A stretch of DNA of 64,000 nt from Thermoplasmata archaeon (GTDB taxonomy: Archaea > Thermoplasmatota > Thermoplasmata > Lutacidiplasmatales > UBA184). Below are positions 7,664-16,630 of this stretch, piece after piece (positions within the stretch are counted from its first letter, which is position 1; each line of letters opens with the position of its first letter). The notes below the pieces were generated by a model, which did not search any database, had not been told where the DNA came from, and saw only the letters and a program-made list of their open reading frames with translations. The translations under genes were made by a program, and so were the position numbers. The stretch lies in NCBI GenBank assembly GCA_022750115.1, contig JAKIWI010000004.1, positions 33,939 to 97,938 of the forward strand. Reading direction: 5' to 3'.

Positions 7664-8234
7664 ACCGCTCGAGTCCGAGCTCGCGCGCGCCGTCAAGGCG
7701 CTCCGGCGCGGCGGCCTCGTCGTCTATCCGACCGACACGCTGCTCGGCCTCGCCGCCCGCGCCGATGACCCTGCCGCGGTCCAGCGCCTGATCGAAGCGA
7801 AGGCGCGGCCGGGCACTCTGCCGCTCTCGGTCGCCGTCTCGAGCCTGGAGGAGGTCGACCGCTGGACGGATCTCTCCGACCCGCGACGCGCGTGGATCCG
7901 CCGCCACCTCCCCGGCCCGTACACCGCGCTCCTACCCGCGTCCTCGGAGGCGCGCACGACGTTCGCCCCCTCGGTCCTCGGGCCGGGCGGCACGCTCGGC
8001 ATCCGGATTCCCGATCACCCGCTCGCGCGCTCGCTCGCCGAGCTCGTCGGCCCCATGACGGCGACGAGCGCGAACCGGCACGGCGAGCCCCCGGCCCGCT
8101 CCCTCGCGGAGGCGCGCCGCACGTTCGGCGGCGATGTCGCGGTCTACCTCGACGGGGCCCCCGCCCCTTCGGGGCGTCCGTCGGAGCTCGTCGACCTCAC
8201 CGGGGCGCGACCCCGGTCCGTCCGCCGCGGATAG
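7656..8234 (+). CDS. sua5: Threonylcarbamoyl-AMP synthase (Sua5/YrdC family)
   Basis: This enzyme makes threonylcarbamoyl-AMP from Thr, bicarbonate and ATP for the t6A37 modification of tRNA. The 192 residues match the YrdC domain: GGLVVYPTDTLLGLAARADD near the N-terminus, LPGPYTALLP in the middle, GTLGIRIPDHP, and MTATSANRHGEP, the canonical SAN motif. It has the single YrdC domain without the extra C-terminal Sua5 domain. It overlaps ndk by 8 bases and is followed 7 bases later by map. Confidence 0.93.
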   Translation: MPEPLESELARAVKALRRGGLVVYPTDTLLGLAARADDPAAVQRLIEAKARPGTLPLSVAVSSLEEVDRWTDLSDPRRAWIRRHLPGPYTALLPASSEARTTFAPSVLGPGGTLGIRIPDHPLARSLAELVGPMTATSANRHGEPPARSLAEARRTFGGDVAVYLDGAPAPSGRPSELVDLTGARPRSVRRG

Positions 8235-8241
8235 ACCCCCG

Positions 8242-9123
8242 ATGGCCCGCTACCCGGACGACCTCGACCGCTGGCGGCTCGCTGGTCGGATCAGCGCCGA
8301 GGCGCGCGAGGTCGGCCGGGCGGCGGTCCGGCCGGGCGTGCGACGGCGCGAGGTGGCGGAGGCGATCGAGTCGTTCATTCGCTCGCGCGGCGCCGAGCCG
8401 GCGTTTCCCGCGAACCTTTCGACCGACGCCGAGGCCGCTCACTTCACCCCGCCCCCGGACGACGAGGGGGTGTTCGCCCCGGGCGAGCTCGTGAAGGTCG
8501 ACGTCGGGGCCCACCTCGACGGCGCCATCGCCGACACGGCCGTCACCGTCGAGGTCGGCGCGACCGGCCGCCAGGAGAACCTTCTGCGCGCCGCGCGCGA
8601 AGCGGTCGAAGCGGCGATCGCGAGGGTGCGGGCCGGGGTCGAGGTCGACGAGCTGAGCCGCGCCATCGAGGGCGCCGTCCACGCCCGGGGCCTGAAACCG
8701 ATCCGCGACCTCTCGGGCCACTCGATCCAGCGCTACCTGCTCCACGCGGGAAAATCGATCCCCAACGTCTCGGGACTCTCGAGCGACCGACTCGAGGAGG
8801 GGGAGATCATCGCGATCGAGCCCTTCGCCACGAACGGCATCGGGGCGATCGAGAACGGTCCGTTCGGCCACATCGTCCGGTTCCGCCGCGACCCGGGAGC
8901 CGCCGACCCGGTCGTCGCGCGACTGTTCGAGCGGTTCCGGACGCTGCCGTTCACGGCGCGGTGGGTGGACGAGGCCGACCGGCCCCGTCTGGCCGCGGCG
9001 CGCAAGCACCTCCAGACGTACCCCATCTTCCTCGAGGCGGGGCGCGGGCTCGTCGCCCAGGCCGAGCACACCGTGCTCGTGACGGCCGACGGCGCCGAGG
9101 TCCTGACGAGGGCGCCCGGCTAG
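8242..9123 (+). CDS. map: Methionine aminopeptidase, type II
   Basis: Removes the initiator Met from new proteins using a dinuclear metal site. The 293-residue chain keeps all expected ligands: VKVDVG (D87), GAIADTA (D98), SGHSIQ (H160), AIEPFAT (E193) and the C-terminal QAEHTVLV Glu. The insert between the His and the last Glu marks the archaeal/eukaryotic type II. It is the third gene of a likely ndk-sua5-map operon. It is convergent with the MetE-like gene, and the two stop codons overlap around 9120-9123. Confidence 0.95.
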   Translation: MARYPDDLDRWRLAGRISAEAREVGRAAVRPGVRRREVAEAIESFIRSRGAEPAFPANLSTDAEAAHFTPPPDDEGVFAPGELVKVDVGAHLDGAIADTAVTVEVGATGRQENLLRAAREAVEAAIARVRAGVEVDELSRAIEGAVHARGLKPIRDLSGHSIQRYLLHAGKSIPNVSGLSSDRLEEGEIIAIEPFATNGIGAIENGPFGHIVRFRRDPGAADPVVARLFERFRTLPFTARWVDEADRPRLAAARKHLQTYPIFLEAGRGLVAQAEHTVLVTADGAEVLTRAPG

Positions 9124-10259
9124 TCGGCGCGCTCAAAATCGGCGCGGGCGAGCCGCGCGCCCTCGACGACCGAGCCGAGCTTCTGCCAGGCGACCTCGAG
9201 GCGCCGCGTGCGGAGCCCGCAGTCCGGGTTCACCCAGATCCTGGACGGGTCGCCGAGGATCTTCGCCGCACGGCGGATCCGGTCGGCGACGACCTTGGAG
9301 CTCTCGACCTCGTCGCGGTGGACATCGACGACGCCGAGGCCGACCTGGCGGGTGTCGCCGTACTCCCGGAACAACTTCAGCACCTCGTAGCCGTCGCGTT
9401 CCTCCGAGTCCCGGTTCGCGAACTCCCACGCCCACTGGTCGACCCGCTTCGCCTCGAGGAGCGCAGGGAGGAGCGAGGCGTACTCCGAGAAGCAGACGTG
9501 CATCGAGAACGTCGCGTCGAGCCCCTCGGTCGCGGCGTTGAACCCCTCGGCGACGAGGTCGGCCTCGTCGGGGTGGGTCCCGGCGGCGGGTTCATCGACT
9601 TGGATGACCCGGCATCCGCGCTCGATCAGCGCCTGCAGCGTCGGGCGAACAGCGCGGCGGGCGATCTCGACGACGAATTCGCGCTGCGCGCGGCGGCGCA
9701 CCTCGCGGCCCTTCCAGCCGGCCTGCCGCCCGAGATAGTGCTCGTTGTACGACCAGTCCGCGAGCGTGTACGGTCCGGTGATCGGCAGTTTCGGGATCCC
9801 GTGGGCGTGCGCCTTCACGAAGTCGAACTCCTCCGTATGGTACGGGTGCTCGAGCCCAACCTCGTCGACGCAGGCGGCCTTGCGGTAGTACTTGTTGTCG
9901 AACGACCGCACGTGACCGTAGAACCGGAACCCGCGCATCTGGCGGATCGGGTACTCGTACATCTCGATGCGGCGCGCCTCGCCGTCGTAGACGCGCGCGA
10001 GGCCGGCGCGCTCGAAGAACCGAAGCGCAAACAGCGCGCCGAGGTCGCGGACGGCCCCGGCGCCGAGCTCCCGAGAGCGTCCCTCGAGGAGGGCGCGGAC
10101 CTCGGGGGACGCCGCGTCCGCGAAGCCGAGCCGCTCGTTCCAGAGGCGGAACTCCTCGACGGCTTGGCCGTCGAGCACCTCTCCGCGTTGGCCGAGGAGC
10201 TGCCAGCGGGGCTTCGCGAGGCTCCCGATCTCCTGGGCGGGGAACAACGGGCCGCTCAT
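9120..10259 (-). CDS. metE: Cobalamin-independent methionine synthase, catalytic (MetE C-terminal) protein
   Basis: This 379-residue protein matches the zinc-binding C-terminal half of MetE, which methylates homocysteine to methionine. The four zinc ligands are visible: MHVCF (H254, C256), WAWEF (E279) and NPDCG (C337). The motif VIQVDEPA before them is also typical. It lacks the duplicated N-terminal half, which is encoded by the preceding gene with an ATGA overlap. Archaeal core methionine synthases of this type may use a methyl donor other than polyglutamylated methyl-tetrahydrofolate, which cannot be decided here. Confidence 0.88.
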   Translation of the reverse strand: MSGPLFPAQEIGSLAKPRWQLLGQRGEVLDGQAVEEFRLWNERLGFADAASPEVRALLEGRSRELGAGAVRDLGALFALRFFERAGLARVYDGEARRIEMYEYPIRQMRGFRFYGHVRSFDNKYYRKAACVDEVGLEHPYHTEEFDFVKAHAHGIPKLPITGPYTLADWSYNEHYLGRQAGWKGREVRRRAQREFVVEIARRAVRPTLQALIERGCRVIQVDEPAAGTHPDEADLVAEGFNAATEGLDATFSMHVCFSEYASLLPALLEAKRVDQWAWEFANRDSEERDGYEVLKLFREYGDTRQVGLGVVDVHRDEVESSKVVADRIRRAAKILGDPSRIWVNPDCGLRTRRLEVAWQKLGSVVEGARLARADFERAD

Positions 10260-11230
10260 CCGGCCGCCCCCGGTCCGTCGAGGAGCTGCTTCGCCGCAGG
10301 GAGAACGTGGAGCTTGCGGGCGGCCGGCTCGGCCGGGAGGAGGTCGAGCGGTCCCCCCGGCCCGAGCCACACCTCCCGGGGGTGGACCCGCTGGACGATG
10401 GCGCGGACCACTCGGGCGACCTCGGCCGGATCCTCCGGGAGCGTAGTCCTCGGGTCGAGGCAGCCGAGTCCAAGGGCGCGATGGTCGGGAGGAGCCCGCA
10501 CGCGGTCGACCTCGGTCTCGGCGAGGTCGACGCCGATCCCTCCGACGTTGAGGCGGTGGAGCAGCGGCTCCACGGCGGTCGCGTCGCCGAAGTACGTCCA
10601 CACCATCGTGCGGGCGCCGTCGGCGGCGCTGCCGATGCTCTTGTAGGCGGCGACCGCCGCCTCGGCGAGCGGACCTTTCGGAGGGGCGACGACGAGCAGC
10701 GGCTCCTGGAACTGAAACGTGGCGTAGCCGGCGGCGTGGAGGTCGCGGACCTCCTCGGCGAGCAGACGTCCGAACCGGTGGGTCAGCGCCTCGCGGGTCT
10801 CCCCCGAGCGGTTGTCGAGGAGGCCGGCGAACGTGAACGGTCCGGGAAGTACGACCTTCGCGCGCGACGGTTCCACGACCGAGCTCGGAGGGAGCGCCGC
10901 ACGGACGACCGAGCCGACGCGCTCGGGCGGCGCGTGGAGGATCGGCTGGCGGTAGAAGGTGTTCGTCTCGAACCAGCGCGTGACGGGGCCGACGGTGAAT
11001 CCTCGCCAACCCTCGGCGAACGGGCGGAACAGGTCGGCCCAGCGGAGGTAGCCGCCGGTGACCGCATCGAGCCCGAGCCGCTGCTCGAGCTCGACGACCT
11101 CGCGCTCGGCCTCCACGAACCGGGCCTCGACCGCGTCCGCGCTCGCCCGGGCCCGGTCGAGGTCCCGCGTGGCCGCCACGAGCGGCTCCGAGCGCGGGAA
11201 CGGCCCGGTGAGGGCGGTGTGGATCGTCAT
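10256..11230 (-). CDS. MetE N-terminal-domain-like protein, partner of the catalytic MetE
   Basis: The 324-residue product shows a MetE-family barrel. It starts TALTGPFPRSEPL, has a GPVTRWFETNTFYRQP segment, then VVLPGPFTFAGLLDN and a TFQFQEPLLVV strand. The zinc ligands are not conserved; the final segment reads LGCLDPRTT where catalytic domains have NPDCGLRTR. This corresponds to the N-terminal, folate-contacting half of full-length MetE. Stop and start codons of this gene and the catalytic gene overlap (ATGA at 10256-10259), so the proteins are probably made in equal amounts and act together. The start at 11230 fits the domain; an upstream Met would add 19 residues. Confidence 0.8.
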   Translation of the reverse strand: MTIHTALTGPFPRSEPLVAATRDLDRARASADAVEARFVEAEREVVELEQRLGLDAVTGGYLRWADLFRPFAEGWRGFTVGPVTRWFETNTFYRQPILHAPPERVGSVVRAALPPSSVVEPSRAKVVLPGPFTFAGLLDNRSGETREALTHRFGRLLAEEVRDLHAAGYATFQFQEPLLVVAPPKGPLAEAAVAAYKSIGSAADGARTMVWTYFGDATAVEPLLHRLNVGGIGVDLAETEVDRVRAPPDHRALGLGCLDPRTTLPEDPAEVARVVRAIVQRVHPREVWLGPGGPLDLLPAEPAARKLHVLPAAKQLLDGPGAAG

Positions 11231-11344
11231 CGGAGCGCCGTCGAGCCGGGCGCCTTCTTTAACGGTTGTCGCCGGCGGCGCGCTCAACGGCGTTGCGTCG
11301 GGGGAAACGGGCCGCTCCGGGCCCCCGGACCGGGGTCCCGCGTC

Positions 11345-12430
11345 TCACGCGCGAAGGTTCTCGGCCACGATGCGGTCGAACTCGGCCGGCTTGGGCGGCC
11401 AGCCCTCGGTCATGTACGCGAGAAAGGCGGCGCGCGAGCCCTGGTTCAGGGCCTCGTTCGTCGCGCGCTCGAAGCCGACCGTCGAGCAGTATCGCTCGAC
11501 CAGTGCGTGGCGGCGGCCGAAGTGCGCGGGGTACACCTCGGTCGTGTCCGGGAGCCGGAGGAGCTTCTCGGTGAGACTCTCGTAGAGGAGCTCCGGGTTC
11601 CCGTCCCCGAGGTCGGTGCGCCCGCAGGCGCCGATGAGCAGCGTGTCGCCGCTGAAGATCTTGTCGCGGACGCGCAGCGTCAGGTGGTCTTTGGTGTGGC
11701 CAGGCGTCTCAAGGACGGCGACCTCTTCGGACCCGAACGGGATCGCGTCCGCCTCCGCGAGGGCGCGGTGCGGATAGAGCGCGGGCGAGCTCCGCGATAG
11801 GAAGATCGGGGCGTCGGTCTTCGCGTGGAGGGGCGAGTGGCCCGCCAGGTGGTCCGCGTGGGTGTGCGTCTCGACGATCGCCACCAGGTCCCACCCTCCT
11901 TCGGAGAGCGCCGCGAGGTACGGCTCGGGGTCGCGGCCCGGGTCGATGACGACGGCTTTGCCGGCCGAACGGTCGCCCAGCAGGTAGGCGAGGCAGCCGG
12001 TGTCGGCGCGCGGAAACTGGCGGAGCCAAAGCGTGCCGTCGCGGGCGTCCGCGCCGTAGCGCGCGATCTCGGGGTCGGCGATGCGCGCGTAGTCGTCGAT
12101 CCCCCCTTCGAGCGCGGCGGTGAGGAAGAAGCCGCGGCCACGCAGATAGTCGACGGCGCGCCGCGCGTCCGAGCCGAACTGGTCGTAGGTGACGAGCGGG
12201 CGGTCCCTCGGCAGCTCGTCGAGATGCCGCGGCAGCTCGGCGAGCGGAATCGACCGGTCGCGGGGTAAATGGCCGAGAAGCCGCTCTGCCGGGGCCCGCA
12301 CGTCGATCACGACCGGCGGTTCCGGTCCTTCGAGGAGCGCCTTCAGCTCCGCGGGTCCGATGAGCGGCACCGCGCCGGCCCGCTCGGGGCGGATGTACGG
12401 GTGCGGGAGGTCGGTCGGCGCCGTCCTCAT
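11345..12430 (-). CDS. Rhodanese-like / metallo-beta-lactamase fusion (persulfide dioxygenase-like)
   Basis: The first ~115 of 361 residues form a rhodanese domain (VVIDVRAPAER, later ALEGGIDDYA), but the active-site Cys position reads YDQFGSDARR, with Asp83 where Cys is expected, so the domain is probably non-catalytic. Residues from about 125 form a metallo-beta-lactamase domain with THTHADH (H199, H201, D203, H204), ETPGHTKDH and FSGDTLLIG, closest to the ETHE1/glyoxalase II group. The sulfur-dioxygenase group often carries rhodanese domains; here the rhodanese is N-terminal. It is likely a role in sulfide or persulfide handling. It is divergent from the GltD-like gene. Confidence 0.85.
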   Translation of the reverse strand: MRTAPTDLPHPYIRPERAGAVPLIGPAELKALLEGPEPPVVIDVRAPAERLLGHLPRDRSIPLAELPRHLDELPRDRPLVTYDQFGSDARRAVDYLRGRGFFLTAALEGGIDDYARIADPEIARYGADARDGTLWLRQFPRADTGCLAYLLGDRSAGKAVVIDPGRDPEPYLAALSEGGWDLVAIVETHTHADHLAGHSPLHAKTDAPIFLSRSSPALYPHRALAEADAIPFGSEEVAVLETPGHTKDHLTLRVRDKIFSGDTLLIGACGRTDLGDGNPELLYESLTEKLLRLPDTTEVYPAHFGRRHALVERYCSTVGFERATNEALNQGSRAAFLAYMTEGWPPKPAEFDRIVAENLRA

Positions 12431-12537
12431 GGGGCGCGAACTAGGCCGGGAAGTGGTTAAGAAGCCTCTCGAACGCGAACGGCGGCGTCGCTTTACCGAA
12501 CGGCTGTACTGACGCGCCGCACTCCAGAGTCCCATCG

Positions 12538-13971
12538 ATGCCGACGGACGAGAACTCGCGCTACGATCGGGTCCCGATCCCCGAGGAGCCCGCGACCGAC
12601 CGGGTCCAGAGCTTCGTGGAGATCAAGCACCCGTACACCGCCGACGAGGCGGTCCTCGAGGCCCAGCGGTGCCTCCAGTGCGCGATGCCGTTCTGCGTCC
12701 AGGCCTGCCCGATCGCGCAGGACGCGCGCGGCTACATCCTGAAGATCGCCCAGCGCGACTTCGACGGGGCCGCGCAGGTGATCCTGGGAGAGAACCCGCT
12801 CGCGACGACGCTCTGCAAGGTCTGCTACCACTACTGCGAGGACGCCTGCATCATGCACGAGCGCGGTGGCGAGATCGCGATCCGGCAACTGAAGCGTTCC
12901 GGGATGGAGATGGGGAACGCGAAGATCGAGTACGCGGCGAGCGCGCCGGTCCACGAGCGCATCGCGATCGTGGGCGGGGGTCCGGCCGGCCTGATGGCGG
13001 CCTGGGAACTCGGGCTCCGCGGCTACTCGGCGACCGTCTTCGAGTCGGAGCCGGTGCTCGGCGGTCAGATCGGCGCGATCCCGAAGTACCACATGGACGG
13101 CTACGAGCTCGAGCTCGACGTCGCGCGATTCCGCCAGCTCGACGTGACGTTCACGGTCGGCGCGCGCCTCGGCCGGGATTTCACGCTCGACACCCTACGG
13201 TCGGACGGCTACCTCGCGATCTACCTCGCCCTCGGGACGCCCGGCCACAACACCCTCGGCATCCCCGGTGAGAACCTTCCGGGCGTCGTCGCCGCCCTCG
13301 ACATGCTCGAGGAGACGAACCGCAGCGCAATCGCATCCCTTGGCCGGCGGGTCGTCGTGATCGGCGGGGGCGATGTGGCGATGGACGCCGTGCGCTCCGC
13401 GCGCCGCCTCACCCACGTGGGTGAGGTGACGGTCGTCTACCGCCGGAAGCGCGACCAGATGCCCGCCGGCCACGAGGAGGTAGAGGAGGCGGAGGCGGAG
13501 GGGGTCGAGTTCAAATTCGAGCGCGCTCCCGTCCAGGTCATTGGCCGCGGCAAGGTCGAGGGGATCATCGTCCGTCGCGTCCAACTGAGCGCTCCGGGTC
13601 CTTCCGGGCGCCCTTCGATCGTGCCGGTCGCCGGCAGCGAGGAGACCATCCCGTGCGACTCCGTCGTCGTGGCGGTCGGCGAGAAGGCCGACCTCGCGGG
13701 GCTCCCCCCGGAGCTCGACCTCGTGTTCGGCGGCACCGGCTGGCCGCAGGGAAAGGGCGACGACACGATGACGGGGATCGACGGCGTGTTCGCCTCCGGC
13801 GGCCGCTCGGTCGTCCATGCGATGGCCGCCGGGACTCGATCGGCGGTCGGCATCGACGCCTATCTCCGCAAGCGGGCAGGCGCCAGTCCGACGCCGCGCC
13901 CGAATCCGTTCGGCGCGGGAGCCCCCCTCGGACTTCCCGCGGGGTACGGCGGCCCGACCTGGTCGCCCTAG
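12538..13971 (+). CDS. GltD-type FAD/[4Fe-4S] NAD(P)H oxidoreductase (glutamate synthase small subunit family)
   Basis: The 477-residue flavoprotein has two N-terminal iron-sulfur motifs (C45, C48, C53, C57 and C93, C96, C100, C104), an FAD-binding IVGGGPAGLMAAWELG loop, and a second dinucleotide loop VVIGGGDVAMD for NADPH. This is the layout of glutamate synthase beta chain and of the related NfnB/sulfide dehydrogenase subunits. No large GltB subunit is nearby, so electron delivery to another partner such as ferredoxin is possible. It is followed by the malic enzyme gene after 110 bases. Confidence 0.88.
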   Translation: MPTDENSRYDRVPIPEEPATDRVQSFVEIKHPYTADEAVLEAQRCLQCAMPFCVQACPIAQDARGYILKIAQRDFDGAAQVILGENPLATTLCKVCYHYCEDACIMHERGGEIAIRQLKRSGMEMGNAKIEYAASAPVHERIAIVGGGPAGLMAAWELGLRGYSATVFESEPVLGGQIGAIPKYHMDGYELELDVARFRQLDVTFTVGARLGRDFTLDTLRSDGYLAIYLALGTPGHNTLGIPGENLPGVVAALDMLEETNRSAIASLGRRVVVIGGGDVAMDAVRSARRLTHVGEVTVVYRRKRDQMPAGHEEVEEAEAEGVEFKFERAPVQVIGRGKVEGIIVRRVQLSAPGPSGRPSIVPVAGSEETIPCDSVVVAVGEKADLAGLPPELDLVFGGTGWPQGKGDDTMTGIDGVFASGGRSVVHAMAAGTRSAVGIDAYLRKRAGASPTPRPNPFGAGAPLGLPAGYGGPTWSP

Positions 13972-14081
13972 CGGGTCGCCGCCACGAACGTGTGCCGGGC
14001 CCGTCTTACCGGCCGACGATTGACGAACCTCCCGGTCGTCGACCGAAGCGTTCAAATCATCGGGGAGCCCGGTCGCCGTCG

Positions 14082-15512
14082 ATGGTCCAGGCCGAGGCTC
14101 CGCCCGACGGCTCGGACCGGCCGGCGCGTCGAAAAGGGAAGGCGGTCGCCGAGCAACCCGAGGAGGAGCGCACCCGGGAGCTGAGCGAACGGGCGCTCTA
14201 CCTCGCGAAGTTCTACCAAGGGAAGGTCGAGATCGTCCCCAAGGTCCCGATCCGCTCGCTCGACGACTTCGGGCTCTGGTACACGCCCGGGATCGCGGCG
14301 GTCAGCCGGGCGATCCAGGCCGACCCCGACGCTTCGTTCGAGCTGACCGGGCGATGGAACACGATCGCGATCGTCACCGACGGGAGCCGGGTCCTCGGCC
14401 TCGGCAACATTGGCCCGGAGGCGGCGCTCCCCGTGATGGAGGGGAAGGCGCTTCTGTTCAAGTACCTCGGCGGAGTCGACGCCATCCCGCTGCCGATTCG
14501 CGTCGACTCGGCCCAGGCCTTGGTCGAGACCGTCGAGCGGATCGCCCCGTCGTTCGGCGGCGTGAACCTCGAGGACATCGCGAGCCCGAAGTGCTTCTTC
14601 GTCCTCGAGCAGCTCCAACAACGCCTCCCCGTCCCGGTCTGGCACGATGACCAGCTTGGCACCGCAGCGTCGACCGTCGCGGGTCTCCTCAACGCGCTCA
14701 CGCTCACCGGCCGGTCGATCGGGCACGTTCGGACCGTCCTCCTGGGCGCCGGGGCGGCGAACCTCGCGACCGCCCGCCTCCTGATCGCGCTCGGCCACGA
14801 CCCGTCCGACCTCACGCTCGTCGACAGCAACGGCGTGCTGCACGCCGAACGCGAGGACCTGGACGAGCTCATGCTTCGCAACCCGTGGAAGTACCGGATC
14901 GCCCTCGCCACGGATGGCGGGGGCCGGAAGGGCACGCTCTCCGATGCCCTCGAGGGCGCCGACGTGCTGCTCGCCGCCTCCACACCCGGTCCGCACACCG
15001 TGAAGCCCGAGGAGATCCGGAAGATGGCGAAACGGGCGATCGTCTTCGCCCTGGCGAACCCCGTGCCGGAGATCTACCCGTCGGCCGCCCTGGAGGCGGG
15101 CGCCGAGATCGTGGCGACCGGCCGCTCGGACTTCCCGAACCAGGTGAACAACTCGCTGATCTTCCCGGGCGTCTTCCGCGGCGTCCTCGACGCGCGTGCC
15201 CGCTCGATCCCGGACGAGATCGTCCTCGCGGCGGCGCACGAACTGGCGGCGCGTGCCGACGATGTCGGGCTCACCACCACCCACATCCTCCCGACGATGG
15301 AGGAGACCGGCGTGTTCCCCCACGTCGCCGCCGCGGTCGCCGTCCGGTCGGTCGACCTCGGGATCGCGCGGCGCCGCTACTCTCGCTCCGAATTCCTCGA
15401 ACGGGCCCGGGCCCGGATGGCCCGACCGGCCGAGCTCGCGCGCGCCCTCGAGCGCGCCGGGCTCATCGCGCCGATGCCCGAGGGGATCCCGGACGCAAGG
15501 AAGCACGCATGA
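14082..15512 (+). CDS. NAD(P)-dependent malic enzyme
   Basis: Catalyses oxidative decarboxylation of malate to pyruvate. The 476 residues include a VPIRSLDDFGLWYTPGIA stretch with the catalytic Tyr, a GLGNIGPEAALPVMEGKALLFK motif with the catalytic Lys, and the metal-binding VWHDDQLGTAA. The NAD(P)-binding loop is VLLGAGAANLATARLL, and FPNQVNNSLIFPG follows. These match the bacterial/archaeal malic enzyme family. The first ~30 residues are a charged extension. A phosphotransacetylase domain is absent. The stop overlaps the GNAT gene (ATGA). Confidence 0.92.
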   Translation: MVQAEAPPDGSDRPARRKGKAVAEQPEEERTRELSERALYLAKFYQGKVEIVPKVPIRSLDDFGLWYTPGIAAVSRAIQADPDASFELTGRWNTIAIVTDGSRVLGLGNIGPEAALPVMEGKALLFKYLGGVDAIPLPIRVDSAQALVETVERIAPSFGGVNLEDIASPKCFFVLEQLQQRLPVPVWHDDQLGTAASTVAGLLNALTLTGRSIGHVRTVLLGAGAANLATARLLIALGHDPSDLTLVDSNGVLHAEREDLDELMLRNPWKYRIALATDGGGRKGTLSDALEGADVLLAASTPGPHTVKPEEIRKMAKRAIVFALANPVPEIYPSAALEAGAEIVATGRSDFPNQVNNSLIFPGVFRGVLDARARSIPDEIVLAAAHELAARADDVGLTTTHILPTMEETGVFPHVAAAVAVRSVDLGIARRRYSRSEFLERARARMARPAELARALERAGLIAPMPEGIPDARKHA

Positions 15513-16021
15513 GCGACGAGAGCACGAGTCCGGGCACCTCCATCCCGATCCACCTTCGCCCGGCCGTCGCGAAGGACGTGGCCGCGCTCGTTCCGCTCCT
15601 CGTCCGGCTGAAGCGGCTCAACGAGGAGTTCGACCCGTTGCTCAAGGTGCGGGACGACGTCGAGGCGCGGGCGAAGGAGGTCCTCCAGCGGGACATCGAG
15701 AACGCGAACGCGGTCGTGCTCGCCGCCGAAGGCGTCGGCGCGGACAAGGACAAGGTGGTCGGGGTCGTGCGCGCGCTCGTCCGCGAGCGGCCGTTCTACA
15801 CGCCCGAGCGAGAAGGCGTCATCCTGGACATCTATCTCCTTCCGCTCTACCGCCGCAAGGGCGTCGGCGAGTTCCTGCTCCGCGAGGTCACCGCGCGCCT
15901 GAAGGAGCTCGGCGCGGGCGTCGTGACGGCGGAGTTCCCCACCCAGAACGAGATCGCCGTCCGGTTCTACGCGAAGCGAGGGTTCCGGCCGATCACCTCG
16001 CTTCACGCCCGTTCCGTGTGA
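15509..16021 (+). CDS. GNAT family N-acetyltransferase
   Basis: The 170-residue protein shows the GNAT fold: N-terminal IHLRPAVAKDVAALVPLLVRL, strand GVILDIYLLPLYRRKGVGEFLL with the acetyl-CoA pyrophosphate-binding R-x-x-G-x-G/A, and the C-terminal AVRFYAKRGFRPI. The substrate is unknown. It overlaps the malic enzyme gene by ATGA at 15509-15512, suggesting coupled translation. Confidence 0.85.
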   Translation: MSDESTSPGTSIPIHLRPAVAKDVAALVPLLVRLKRLNEEFDPLLKVRDDVEARAKEVLQRDIENANAVVLAAEGVGADKDKVVGVVRALVRERPFYTPEREGVILDIYLLPLYRRKGVGEFLLREVTARLKELGAGVVTAEFPTQNEIAVRFYAKRGFRPITSLHARSV

Positions 16022-16485
16022 GCGTGGGCGTCCCTCCGGCTTCCGAGGGCGCACCCGCGCCGGGTGGGCCGTCCGACCCCGTGACCCACGTCCAGACCAT
16101 CCGTTCGTCCGCGCCGGGGCCGGCCCGCGACCTCGCCAAGGGCGGGAACGTGATCCTGTTCTGGGGAGGCCCTTTGGCTTAGTTCCTCGGCGCCTCCGTC
16201 GCGGCTCCGCTGCTCTCCCTCTCGTTCGTGCAGCTCGGGGACCTCCTGGTCCTCGGCATAGCGTGGCTCGGGGAGAGCTGTCTCGTTAACGCGGTCCGAA
16301 GCGGCCGGTCGCATTGTTGGATGGACGGGGTCGCGCTTCCTGCGTTGGCCGTATTCGGAGCGGCGAACCTCGCCGGATTGGCCCACATCGCGTGAACCAG
16401 CTACCTCGACGTCCTGTGGATCATCTTGGTCGGCAGCTGGGTCGTCGAGTGTTGCACCGGGCCCTACCTCGATGCGTGCCCCACC
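16018..16485 (+). pseudogene. Decayed multi-pass membrane protein gene
   Basis: One reading frame across this stretch encodes hydrophobic, protein-like sequence interrupted by two in-frame stops: TAG at 16180-16182 and TGA at 16393-16395. Before the first stop it reads GGNVILFWGGPLA. Between the stops come membrane-like segments (LLSLSFVQLGDLLVLGIAWL and ALAVFGAANLAGLAHIA) around a GESCLVNAVRSGRSHCWMDG loop. After the second stop it continues LDVLWIILVGSWVVECC. The preserved hydrophobic pattern in one frame through two stops is strong evidence of a former gene of roughly 130-150 codons. The precise boundaries are uncertain and the family is not identified. Confidence 0.6.
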
Positions 16486-16630
16486 CGGATTCCCTATCCT
16501 CGGCCCTCCCGCGCAAGGGCCGGAGAATACGGCGAGGACGACCGGAATTCAAGCGGTCCAGCCGCCGGTCCGACCGATTCCGTCGGCCGAGCGCCGCAGA
16601 GCCTTTGTAACCGGCCGCGGTCGCACGGAC

